The notes: a model not told the origin generated them from the sequence alone. A DNA stretch of 7,709 bases from Bacteroidota bacterium (GCA_947461985.1 CANHNT010000089.1:1-7709), one strand, 5' to 3'. Numbered from the stretch's first letter, positions 1 through 7,199 are shown. Translations and numbers: made by a program.

Positions 1-178
1 CGGTTCAGTTACCTCTATTCAAATTGCTCGTGCAATTAAAGAACAAAAAGGATACGAAATTGACAGAAAACGTATTTCTATCACTGAAGAAGTAAAAGAA
101 GTTGGAACGCATAAAGCAACAATTGATTTCGGTAATGCAAACATTATAGAAATTGAATTTGAAGTAGCAGGAGAATAA
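1..178 (+). CDS. rplI: 50S ribosomal protein L9, C-terminal part (5' end outside window)
   Basis: This is the last 58 codons of an open frame whose codons begin at base 2 and which ends with TAA at 176-178. The translation begins GSVTSIQIARAIKEQKGYEI and ends EIEFEVAGE. It matches the C-terminal domain of L9: the GSVT start after the connecting helix, the EIDRKRI strand, a GTHKATIDF segment where other L9 proteins have GTYKATV-type residues, and a closing valine/glutamate-rich strand. L9 is a primary binder of 23S rRNA on the large subunit and helps keep the reading frame. In most bacteria rplI ends an rpsF-rpsR-rplI operon. The terminator right after the stop fits an operon end, although the upstream genes are not visible. 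Identification rests on the C-terminal domain only. Confidence 0.9.
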   Translation, partial: GSVTSIQIARAIKEQKGYEIDRKRISITEEVKEVGTHKATIDFGNANIIEIEFEVAGE

Positions 179-203
179 TTTTCCATTCTTAACAAAATAA
201 ATT

Positions 204-233
204 AAAGCTCGATTGAATCAATCGAGCTTTTTC
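204..233 (+). terminator. Rho-independent terminator after rplI
   Basis: A perfect 11-bp stem (AAAGCTCGATT at 204-214 pairing with AATCGAGCTTT at 220-230) closes a five-base loop GAATC and runs into a T stretch at 228-232. It lies 25 bases after the rplI stop and precedes the next gene's leader. It should end transcription of the ribosomal-protein operon. Confidence 0.85.
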
Positions 234-241
234 ATTATATT

Positions 242-249
242 TACATTTG
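242..249 (+). promoter_or_regulatory. Possible Bacteroidota -7 promoter element for the surface-protein gene
   Basis: TACATTTG matches the phylum's TAnnTTTG -7 consensus exactly. It sits between the rplI terminator and the ATG at 293, which would give a 5' leader of about 40 bases. No convincing TTG/TTTG -33 element lies about 20 bases upstream, because that stretch is occupied by the terminator stem. In such AT-rich DNA a chance match is quite possible. Confidence 0.3.
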
Positions 250-292
250 AATTTTTACATTTTTATTATATAAACATTTTAATACCTAAACA

Positions 293-3200
293 ATGATTAA
301 AAAATTATTTTTATCGTTTATCTTTTTGTCTTTAGTATCATTAAGCTTAAATGCTCAATATTGTTTCCCCACTTTTACAAGTGCGTGTACTTCGAATGAT
401 TTTATAGATAATTTTTCGACCACTGCAGGTATAACCAACATCACCAATAATGCAACTGGTTGTAATGGAAGTTTACCTAATAATTATGTATTTAATAGTG
501 GAATGGTAGTTTCTCAAATTCAAGGGCTGCAATTTAACTTTTCTGTACAAGCAGGAACTATCTGGAGTCAAGGATTTCGAATTTGGATTGATTGGAATCA
601 AGATTTAGATTTTGCTGATCCAAGTGAGGATGTTTTCGTATCGCCTGCTACTGGCACTACAGCTCAAACAGGTACTATCACAGTTCCTATGTGGGCTGTT
701 CCTGGTCCTACAAGAATGAGGGTTCTTTGTAGATTTGCAAATATTCCTGCTATTACTGACTATTGTGGTACTACGTTTTCCTTTGGAGAATGTGAAGATT
801 ATGTATTAAACGTTATTGCTGCAACCCCTTGCACAGGTACTCCTAATGCTGGTTCTGCAACGCCTGCATCATCTACTTTATGTGCTGGACAAACGTCAAA
901 TATAGGAACAGTAGGAGCAACGTACCAAGGGAATATGAGTTATCAATGGCAGCAATCTACCAATGGAGGAGGAACATGGTCAAATGCAGTAGGAGGAAAT
1001 GGCGCAACATCCCCTTTCTTTCAAACGCCAACTTTATCAAATTCTATCATGTATCGTGTTATTTTTACATGCAATGGTAGTGGCTTGTCAGACACTTCAA
1101 GCACATCATCTATTACCATTACAGGTCCAACATATGCCACTATTCCATTTTTAGAAAATTTTGAAATTTGGGATAATTATTGCAATACCAATGATGTTCC
1201 TAAAGCAACATCTGCTCTTAATTACAGCAGCTCCCCCTCTACAGGCAACAATTCATGGAGAAGAAACGATCAGGGAGCAAGTGCATCTTGGAGTAACATT
1301 TCACAAGCTAACTATATTCCTGGAAGTACACTTGGACAATATTCTGCTAGATTTCATTCTTCAAACACATCTTCTAATGGCAACTTAGATTTATACCTAG
1401 ATTTAAGTCAACAACTTGGAAATAAAACATTGTTTTTTGATTACATAAATAATAACTCGAATGGAGGAACTGATAATCTTGAAGTTTTATTATCACAAGA
1501 TGGTGGACTTACATTTGCTTCTCAAGGAACTTTCAACAATTCAATAAATTGGCAAAATTTTTCAGTATTTTTAAATTCAAATTCTCCTAATTCTGTTATT
1601 CGATTCAAAGCTTTTGGTGACTTTGGTGGTTGGTTTAGCGGATCAGATATTGGAATAGACAATATCTCTGTAGTTCCTGATTGTGCTGGAACTCCTGTAG
1701 CTGGCGTAATAGATAGCATCACAGCTTGTCCTAATGTTCCATTTAATTTAACCTTATCAGGTAGTTCTTTAGCTGGCAGTATGACCTATACATGGGAAAG
1801 TTCAAATTCTTTGACAGGTCCTTGGAGCTTAGTGAACATTACGGGTTCACCAATGATAAATACCCAAATAGCTACACCTACTTATTTTAGATGTATAGTA
1901 ACATGCTTTACGAGTAATTTAACGGATACTACAGCACCATTTTTTGTTGATTTTGGTTCATTCTTTTTATGTTATTGCAACTCACAATCTACTGCTTTAA
2001 CCACATTGCAAAATATTGGAAATGTAACAATAAAAAATGCACAAAATGTAACCATATTAAATAATGGAGTAGCTACTCCACTTCTTTCAAATCCAAATTC
2101 TCTTCAATACTATACACCGTTTTATTCTCTTGCACCAACAAAAATTTATAGAGATTCTACTTATGACATTTCGGTGACCGCTTTTTCACAAGATGCTTTT
2201 TTTGACAATGGATATTCAAATATTTACATTGATTTTAATAGAGATGGTAGTTTTGATCCTATTTTAGAATTAGCTGCAGGAGGAGTTGTAAACAGTCCTA
2301 GTAATCAAATGTTAAGTACATGTACAGTGCCTACGAATGCTCAAATTGGCATTACAGGTATGAGAGTTGTTTATTTGGACTCATTTGGTGTGGTTAGCTC
2401 GTCTACGCTAAGTCCATGTGGACCTTATATGAATGGTGAAACTGAAGATTATTTAGTGGATATTTCTTTAGCCCCTTGTAAAACTCCACCAAATGCAGGA
2501 ACTGCTATTGTTGATGACCCAATTACTTGTCCAGGTTATTCTGTTTTTTTAACAGATACAACACATGATTTGATCTTTACGGGATTAACTTTTAATTGGC
2601 AAGTTTCTACTGATGGGTTTAATTACAATGACATCCCAGGAGCTATTTTTGATACATTGACCTATGTCGTAAACTCAAATACTTGGTTCAGATTTAGAAC
2701 AACTTGTAATAGCACTTCTGATGGATATTCCAATGTAACTACAGTTACAATGAGTCCACCATTTGCATGTTATGGAAATAGTCAAGCAATTGGAGGTATT
2801 TTAGATTCTAGCGATATTGGAGCTTTCATGATAAAAGATTATTCAACCAATAATAATATTTATGCATTTGTTACCGGTGGTCCCCATTTAAATAATCCTT
2901 TGTCAGTTAGAAAAAGAAGTGATTATACAAGTTTTAGTGCTATGGAGTTATATACAGACAGTACTTATAAAATGGCTGTTTATCATATCATGAAAAGTTT
3001 AAATCATTCAGATGCGAAAGTTACTATTTTCATAGATTACAATAATAATAAATTATACGACATTCCTGCAGAAAGAGTATTTTCTGGTATAGCAGATGTA
3101 AATAATTTTTATTTAATTTCTCAAATTAAAACGGCAGTCAATCCTGCAATTAATGTAGGAACTGGTTTAAGAGTAATTTTAAATAATAATCTAAACAACA

Positions 3201-3565
3201 ATGCAGCATCCGATAATGGTATTGGAACGTATACATCTGGTGAAACAGAAGATTATTTAGTTAAATTTAAATTGAAACCTTTAAATCCAAGCGGTGTAGA
3301 CAACTTTAATTTTATTCAAGAAATAGGTGTTTTTCCAAACCCTGCTACAAACAAAGTATTTGTAGGTTTTAAAACAATTGAAAATACGGATACTAAAATT
3401 TCAATTCTGTCTTTAACAGGAGCCACTTTATTAGAAAAACAATATAATAATATTAATGGAAATTTTGTAACCGAAATTGATCTAAGTAATTTTGCTAAAG
3501 GAACCTATTTCATTCAAATAAATGCTGAAAAAGGTAAATATGTTAGAAAATTAATTATTGAATAA
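293..3565 (+). CDS. Secreted multidomain GEVED/Ig-like surface protein with T9SS C-terminal sorting domain
   Basis: A 1090-residue exported protein, probably an adhesin or other cell-surface protein; no enzyme active site is recognisable. Residues 1-21 are a signal peptide (MIKK, hydrophobic core, then LNA before QYC). Domains in order: GEVED 1 (about 22-178; acidic loop D100/N102/D104/D106, GECEDY 165-170), Ig-like 1 (about 180-280), a jelly-roll/MAM-like domain (about 284-464, ending SDIGIDNISVVPDC), Ig-like 2 (about 464-555), GEVED 2 (561-728; IDFNRDGSFD from 646, GETEDY 715-720), Ig-like 3 (729-822), GEVED 3 (826-993; D915/N917/D923, GETEDY 983-988), then a type A T9SS sorting domain (1011-1090; VFPNPATNKV, GTYFIQI, final RKLIIE). 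The family context implies Sec export, then T9SS transport across the outer membrane with loss of the C-terminal domain and surface anchoring or release. The start is chosen because the signal peptide begins at this ATG. Terminators on both sides suggest a monocistronic unit. The ligand is unknown. Confidence 0.88.
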   Translation: MIKKLFLSFIFLSLVSLSLNAQYCFPTFTSACTSNDFIDNFSTTAGITNITNNATGCNGSLPNNYVFNSGMVVSQIQGLQFNFSVQAGTIWSQGFRIWIDWNQDLDFADPSEDVFVSPATGTTAQTGTITVPMWAVPGPTRMRVLCRFANIPAITDYCGTTFSFGECEDYVLNVIAATPCTGTPNAGSATPASSTLCAGQTSNIGTVGATYQGNMSYQWQQSTNGGGTWSNAVGGNGATSPFFQTPTLSNSIMYRVIFTCNGSGLSDTSSTSSITITGPTYATIPFLENFEIWDNYCNTNDVPKATSALNYSSSPSTGNNSWRRNDQGASASWSNISQANYIPGSTLGQYSARFHSSNTSSNGNLDLYLDLSQQLGNKTLFFDYINNNSNGGTDNLEVLLSQDGGLTFASQGTFNNSINWQNFSVFLNSNSPNSVIRFKAFGDFGGWFSGSDIGIDNISVVPDCAGTPVAGVIDSITACPNVPFNLTLSGSSLAGSMTYTWESSNSLTGPWSLVNITGSPMINTQIATPTYFRCIVTCFTSNLTDTTAPFFVDFGSFFLCYCNSQSTALTTLQNIGNVTIKNAQNVTILNNGVATPLLSNPNSLQYYTPFYSLAPTKIYRDSTYDISVTAFSQDAFFDNGYSNIYIDFNRDGSFDPILELAAGGVVNSPSNQMLSTCTVPTNAQIGITGMRVVYLDSFGVVSSSTLSPCGPYMNGETEDYLVDISLAPCKTPPNAGTAIVDDPITCPGYSVFLTDTTHDLIFTGLTFNWQVSTDGFNYNDIPGAIFDTLTYVVNSNTWFRFRTTCNSTSDGYSNVTTVTMSPPFACYGNSQAIGGILDSSDIGAFMIKDYSTNNNIYAFVTGGPHLNNPLSVRKRSDYTSFSAMELYTDSTYKMAVYHIMKSLNHSDAKVTIFIDYNNNKLYDIPAERVFSGIADVNNFYLISQIKTAVNPAINVGTGLRVILNNNLNNNAASDNGIGTYTSGETEDYLVKFKLKPLNPSGVDNFNFIQEIGVFPNPATNKVFVGFKTIENTDTKISILSLTGATLLEKQYNNINGNFVTEIDLSNFAKGTYFIQINAEKGKYVRKLIIE

Positions 3566-3591
3566 CTAATTGATTACATGCTGAAAATATC

Positions 3592-3620
3592 AAAAGAGTG
3601 GAGTTATTCCACTCTTTTTT
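3592..3620 (+). terminator. Rho-independent terminator after the surface-protein gene
   Basis: An 11-bp perfect stem (AAAAGAGTGGA at 3592-3602 with TCCACTCTTTT at 3608-3618), a five-base loop GTTAT and a six-T tract at 3615-3620. It starts 27 bases after the stop codon at 3563-3565 and separates this gene from the dehydrogenase gene that follows. Confidence 0.88.
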
Positions 3621-3689
3621 ATTAAACACAAATGAGTATAAAATATTTTATTATCAAAACGAGAAAGTATCTTTACCAAGTTTTACAAA

Positions 3690-5792
3690 ATGGATAAGAA
3701 AATTTTAATAAGAGCATATAGAACAATGATGACAGCTAAAGCGATGGCTGACATTTATGAAGAAAACAGACCTATTTGCAAATATGTACACAGTACTTCA
3801 AAAGGGCATGAAGCAATTCAGTTAGCACTTGGGTTTCAACTAAAGCCATGCGATTGGGTTAGCCCTTACTATCGGGATGAAAGTTTAATGCTGGGCATGG
3901 GTTGGAGACCATATGAAATGATGTTGCAACTTTTAGCCAAAGCAGATGACCCATTTACTGGAGGGAGAGAATATTATAATCATCCCAATAGTAGAAGAGA
4001 AAACTATCCAAAAATTATTCATCAAAGTAGTGCAACGGGTATGCAAGCAATACCTACAACAGGCATTGCACAAGGAATACAGTATCTTGAAAAGATGTCA
4101 GATGCCAGATATCAGGTTTCAGAAAATACAGAAAACGAAAAATCTCTCCAATCTCCAATCTCCAATCCCCAATCTCCAGTAGTTGTTTGCTGTTTTGGAG
4201 ATGGGTCTATTACAGAAGGAGAAGTAAGCGAAGCTTTTAGTTTTGCTGCTTTAAAGCAATTACCTATTATTTATTTAGTAGAAGACAATGATTGGGGCAT
4301 TAGTGTTAGCAGCGATGAAGCACGTACAAATAATGCTTATGAATATACAGCTGGATTTAAAGGAATTGAGCGCATTCAAGTGGATGGTTCAGATTTTGAA
4401 AAAAGCTATGCTTGTATTGAAAATGCTATTCATTATGTTAGAGAAAATAGAAAACCCATTTTAATTCATGCAAAAGTACCTTTATTAGGGCATCATACAA
4501 GTGGAGTGCGCAAAGAGTGGTATAGAAACGAAGAGGACTTGGCGAAACACGAAAAAGACAATCCAATTACAAAACTTTATCAAGTATTAATAAAAAAAGG
4601 CATTTCTGTAGAAGAGTTAAATACGATTGAAGCAGAAGAAAAAACATTTATTGAACGTGAATTTCAAGAAGCAATAAATGCAGCTGAACCTGATCCATTA
4701 ACCGTTTCGGATTATATTTTTGTAGAAACACCAATTAAAGAAGAGCAAGGTGTTCGTTCTCCTGCAGGTGGAGAAAAAGTGATGATGGTAGACGCAGCTT
4801 TACATGCTGTTGAAGAATTGATGAGAGAATATCCTGAATGTTTATTTTATGGTCAAGATGTAGGTAAAAGATTAGGAGGTGTATTTAGAGAAGCTGCTAC
4901 ATTAGCTGATAAATTTGGAGATGACAGAGTATTTAATACGGCTATACAAGAGGCTTACATTATTGGTAGTACCATTGGATTAAGTGCAGTAGGATTAAAG
5001 CCATTTGTAGAGGTTCAATTTGCAGATTATATATATCCCGGAATCAATCAATTAGTGACGGAGATTTCAAAATCGTGTTATTTAAGTTGTGGTAAATTTC
5101 CAGTGAGTATGGTCCTTCGTGTGCCAATTGGTGCTTATGGTGGTGGAGGCCCTTATCACAGTGGCAGTGTAGAAAGTATTTTAGCAAATATTAAAGGGAT
5201 TAAAGTTTGTTATCCGAGCAATGCAGCTGATTTAAAAGGATTATTAAAAGCGGCTTATCATGACCCTAATCCTGTGGTAATGCTTGAACACAAAGGCTTA
5301 TATTGGAGTAAAGTGCCCGGTACCGAGGATGCCAGATCAATTGAACCTGACAAAGATTATATTTTACCATTAGGGAAAGGATTGAGTGTTTTGCAAGCAA
5401 GTGAAGAGAATATTGAAAATGGCGAAAGTTTATGCATAATAACTTATGGAATGGGCGTTCATTGGGCAAAAAATGCAGCACAACAATTTCCTGGAAATGT
5501 TGAAGTAATTGATATCAGAACTATATTTCCGTTAGATGAAGCATTGATTTTTGCTACCGTAAAACGGCATGGAAAATGCATTGTATTGACGGAAGAACAA
5601 CTACGAAATTCATTTGCCGAAGCAGTCGCTTGTAGAATACAACAAGACTGTTTTTATCATTTGGATGCGCCGGTAAAAACCATAGGAGCATTAAATTTGC
5701 CTGCTGTACCAATGAATGTGGTACTTGAGCAAGCAATGTTGCCCAATGCGGATAAAGTTGCAAAAGCAATTGGTGAATTACTAGCTTATTAA
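3690..5792 (+). CDS. Fused alpha/beta E1 component of a 2-oxoacid dehydrogenase complex (2-oxoisovalerate or pyruvate dehydrogenase E1)
   Basis: A thiamine-diphosphate-dependent E1 that decarboxylates a 2-oxoacid and passes the acyl group to the lipoyl arm of E2, in the cytosol. The alpha half is about residues 1-345: SKGHEAIQLALG, YYRDES, SSATGMQA, then the ThDP/Mg motif GDGS at 170-173 followed 27 residues later by N200 in EDNDWGIS. The beta half is about 365-700: QDVGKRLGGVFREA from 389, IQEAYIIGSTIGLS, and PYHSGSVES from 488, where H490 matches the conserved E1-beta histidine. Separate E1 subunits are roughly 330-400 and 325 residues, so 700 fits one fused chain; such fusions in Bacteroidota are usually annotated as branched-chain E1 (bkdA-type). 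Substrate cannot be settled from sequence, and no E2 or E3 gene is in view. The ATG at 3690 is favoured because ILIRAYRTMMTAKAMADIYEENR fits the family's usual N-terminus. Oddity: an in-frame heptamer repeat encodes residues 153-163. Confidence 0.92.
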   Translation: MDKKILIRAYRTMMTAKAMADIYEENRPICKYVHSTSKGHEAIQLALGFQLKPCDWVSPYYRDESLMLGMGWRPYEMMLQLLAKADDPFTGGREYYNHPNSRRENYPKIIHQSSATGMQAIPTTGIAQGIQYLEKMSDARYQVSENTENEKSLQSPISNPQSPVVVCCFGDGSITEGEVSEAFSFAALKQLPIIYLVEDNDWGISVSSDEARTNNAYEYTAGFKGIERIQVDGSDFEKSYACIENAIHYVRENRKPILIHAKVPLLGHHTSGVRKEWYRNEEDLAKHEKDNPITKLYQVLIKKGISVEELNTIEAEEKTFIEREFQEAINAAEPDPLTVSDYIFVETPIKEEQGVRSPAGGEKVMMVDAALHAVEELMREYPECLFYGQDVGKRLGGVFREAATLADKFGDDRVFNTAIQEAYIIGSTIGLSAVGLKPFVEVQFADYIYPGINQLVTEISKSCYLSCGKFPVSMVLRVPIGAYGGGGPYHSGSVESILANIKGIKVCYPSNAADLKGLLKAAYHDPNPVVMLEHKGLYWSKVPGTEDARSIEPDKDYILPLGKGLSVLQASEENIENGESLCIITYGMGVHWAKNAAQQFPGNVEVIDIRTIFPLDEALIFATVKRHGKCIVLTEEQLRNSFAEAVACRIQQDCFYHLDAPVKTIGALNLPAVPMNVVLEQAMLPNADKVAKAIGELLAY
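4146..4180 (+). repeat. Five-unit heptanucleotide tandem repeat (CTCCAAT) inside the E1 gene
   Basis: Three exact CTCCAAT units (4146-4152, 4153-4159, 4160-4166) are followed by CCCCAAT (4167-4173) and CTCCAGT (4174-4180), each one base off. Because 7 is not a multiple of 3, the array cycles through all frames and encodes a seven-residue-period peptide, LQSPISNPQSP (residues 153-163). It follows a polar stretch, SENTENEKS, and directly precedes the VVVCCFGDGS strand of the ThDP-binding core. This is where E1 alpha chains have a variable surface connection, so the insertion is probably tolerated. Confidence 0.9.
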
Positions 5793-5885
5793 AATTTTTA
5801 TTTTTCATATATTCTATAAAATGTATTGATAGAAGAATTGATGGTTTTTCTGATCTGTTGAAATGATTAGTAATAACTTTATGGC

Positions 5886-6389
5886 ATGAAACCACTCTTT
5901 CATTTTTCATCCATAATTTTAATAACTTTATTATTTGCAAATTGCTCAAACGCTCAAGAAAAGAAAATGGAAAATAAATATTATTCAAAAACAGATACCT
6001 CAAAACTGGCTATTTCTAACGAAGAATGGAAAAAATCCTTAGATGCTGAAACCTATAATATTGCTCGTGAAAAAGGAACAGAATATGCTTTTTCAGGAAA
6101 GTTTTGGAATCATCAAGAAGAAGGTTTGTATCGCTGTAAAGCTTGTGGCAATTCACTTTTTCGTTCAAATGGAAAATTTGAAAGCAGCTGTGGCTGGCCA
6201 AGTTTTTTTGAACCCGTTACCCCAACAAGTGTAAAGTACGCCAATGATAACGCGCATGGAATGCAACGTGTAGAAGTCATGTGTGGTAGATGCGATGCGC
6301 ACTTAGGACATATATTTGATGATGGCCCTGTTCCTACATACAAGCGTTATTGCATCAACTCTGTAATTTTAGATTTCGAAAAAAAGTAA
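5886..6389 (+). CDS. msrB: Peptide-methionine (R)-S-oxide reductase MsrB, exported form
   Basis: Reduces the R epimer of methionine sulfoxide in proteins. The 167-residue product has an N-terminal export signal (MKPLF, hydrophobic stretch, then LLFANCSNAQEKK). Cleavage could be at C20 as a lipoprotein, although N at -1 is atypical, or after SNA by signal peptidase I. The MsrB domain fills about residues 40-167: zinc-binding CxxC pairs C84/C87 and C133/C136, resolving C102 in SCGWPSFF (aligned with E. coli C63), HGMQRVEVMCGRCDAHLGH, and catalytic C156 in KRYCINS. All key residues are present, so it should be active. E. coli MsrB is cytosolic and lacks the leader. msrA follows 77 bases downstream on the same strand. 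An internal ATG at codon 28 (MENKYY) could give a cytosolic form. TAACTTTA at 5874-5881, one base off the -7 consensus, lies almost on the start, so the transcript could be nearly leaderless; this is weak evidence. Confidence 0.95.
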   Translation: MKPLFHFSSIILITLLFANCSNAQEKKMENKYYSKTDTSKLAISNEEWKKSLDAETYNIAREKGTEYAFSGKFWNHQEEGLYRCKACGNSLFRSNGKFESSCGWPSFFEPVTPTSVKYANDNAHGMQRVEVMCGRCDAHLGHIFDDGPVPTYKRYCINSVILDFEKK

Positions 6390-6430
6390 TCATTTAGTTA
6401 GTAAAAGTATTTAGTCGAACTAAAGCTAAG

Positions 6431-6457
6431 CTTCTAAACTCACTCAACTTCTAAACT
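6431..6457 (+). repeat. Short direct repeat CTTCTAAACT in the msrB-msrA gap
   Basis: CTTCTAAACT occurs at 6431-6440 and again at 6448-6457, 17 bases apart (just under two helical turns), immediately upstream of the msrA start. A small hairpin (TTTAGT 6410-6415 / ACTAAA 6419-6424) precedes it. The pair could be a regulator site or chance in AT-rich DNA; nothing in the sequence distinguishes the two. Confidence 0.35.
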
Positions 6458-6466
6458 AAAAATAAA

Positions 6467-7129
6467 ATGAAACAACATATTTTAATTATAGCAGCCCTTT
6501 TATTTTCACTTTCAAGTTGTGGAAATAGTGAAGCTACTTTACAAAACGAAACTGTTTTCAAAAAAATGGAAACAACGAATAATTCAACGAATAAAATGAT
6601 AGATACATTAACGATTGGTGGAGGGTGTTTTTGGTGTGTAGAAGCCCAATTGCAACAATTAAATGGCGTATTAACCGTCACATCAGGATATGCAGGTGGC
6701 AATAGCAAAAATCCAACTTATAAAGAAGTTTGTACGGGATTGACAGGTCATGCCGAAGTTATTCAAGTAACTTTTGACAACTCAATAATATCCTTAGATG
6801 AAATGTTGTCCGCATTTTGGCAGGCACATGACCCTACTCAATTAAACAGACAAGGAAATGATGTAGGTACACAATATCGTTCAGTTATTTTTTATAGAAA
6901 CGATGAACAAAAAAAAATTGCGGAAGATAATAAGAAAAAATTAAATGATGAAAAAGTTTATGACAAACCTGTCGTTACAGAAATTTCGCCATTAACTACA
7001 TTTTATTCAGGCGAAGAATATCATCAAAATTATTATAATCAAAATGCTAGTCAAGGATATTGCCAATTCGTAATCGCTCCTAAATTAGATAAATTCAAAA
7101 AAGTATTTAAAGACAAATTGAAAAAATAA
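6467..7129 (+). CDS. msrA: Peptide-methionine (S)-S-oxide reductase MsrA, putative lipoprotein
   Basis: Reduces the S epimer of methionine sulfoxide and so complements MsrB. The 220-residue product starts with a lipoprotein signal (MKQHILIIAALLFSLSSC) whose lipobox LSSC places the lipidated cysteine at C18. A polar, asparagine/threonine-rich tether (about 19-45) leads to the MsrA domain (about 46-215). Visible motifs are GGGCFWC with catalytic C54 and a second cysteine C57, GYAGGNS, C89 in EVCTGLTGHAEV, DPTQLNRQGNDVGTQYRS, GEEYHQNYY, and GYCQFVIAPK with resolving C199. The lysine-rich tail has no further cysteine. An anchor plus linker suggests it works from a membrane face in the envelope. 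The start is supported by the complete signal peptide and the A-rich leader AACTAAAAATAAA. An internal ATG at codon 44 (MIDTLTIGGG) lies just before the catalytic fold. It is probably expressed together with msrB, since no terminator is visible in the gap. Confidence 0.95.
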   Translation: MKQHILIIAALLFSLSSCGNSEATLQNETVFKKMETTNNSTNKMIDTLTIGGGCFWCVEAQLQQLNGVLTVTSGYAGGNSKNPTYKEVCTGLTGHAEVIQVTFDNSIISLDEMLSAFWQAHDPTQLNRQGNDVGTQYRSVIFYRNDEQKKIAEDNKKKLNDEKVYDKPVVTEISPLTTFYSGEEYHQNYYNQNASQGYCQFVIAPKLDKFKKVFKDKLKK

Positions 7130-7152
7130 ATTTGGTATTAAATAGTCGACCG

Positions 7153-7190
7153 TTTGCTACTATACTATCATCAATTTATTCCTACCTTCG
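7153..7190 (+). promoter_or_regulatory. Probable Bacteroidota-type promoter for mfd
   Basis: TACCTTCG at 7183-7190 matches TAnnTTTG at all but one position, and TTTG at 7153-7156 is a candidate -33 element. The 26-base spacing is a little longer than usual for this promoter class. Transcription would begin a few bases before the ATG at 7200, giving a very short leader of about six bases. Confidence 0.45.
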
Positions 7191-7199
7191 CAACACTTC

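Noticed and set aside
880..1722. Several 66-75-codon frames overlapping the surface-protein gene on both strands
   Set aside because: All are embedded in a well-supported 1090-codon gene, and none has a credible domain or start context.
4146..4180. Repeat array as a CRISPR or attachment site
   Set aside because: Units are contiguous 7-mers without spacers, lie inside a coding sequence, and have no cas or integrase gene nearby.
5793..5885. Terminator in the gap after the E1 gene
   Set aside because: T-rich runs follow the stop codon but no stem of useful length precedes them.
5554..6003. Open frame of 149 codons on the minus strand across the E1 end and msrB start
   Set aside because: It is antisense to two strongly supported genes, has no recognisable family or signal, and spans the intergenic gap; it looks like a by-product of AT-rich coding DNA.
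6451..6708. Minus-strand open frame of 85 codons over the msrA start
   Set aside because: It lies opposite the conserved GGGCFWC region of msrA and shows no protein-family features.
7142..7163. Inverted repeat ATAGT/ACTAT as a terminator after msrA
   Set aside because: The stem is only five base pairs with a 12-base loop and no T tract follows; it overlaps the probable mfd promoter instead.
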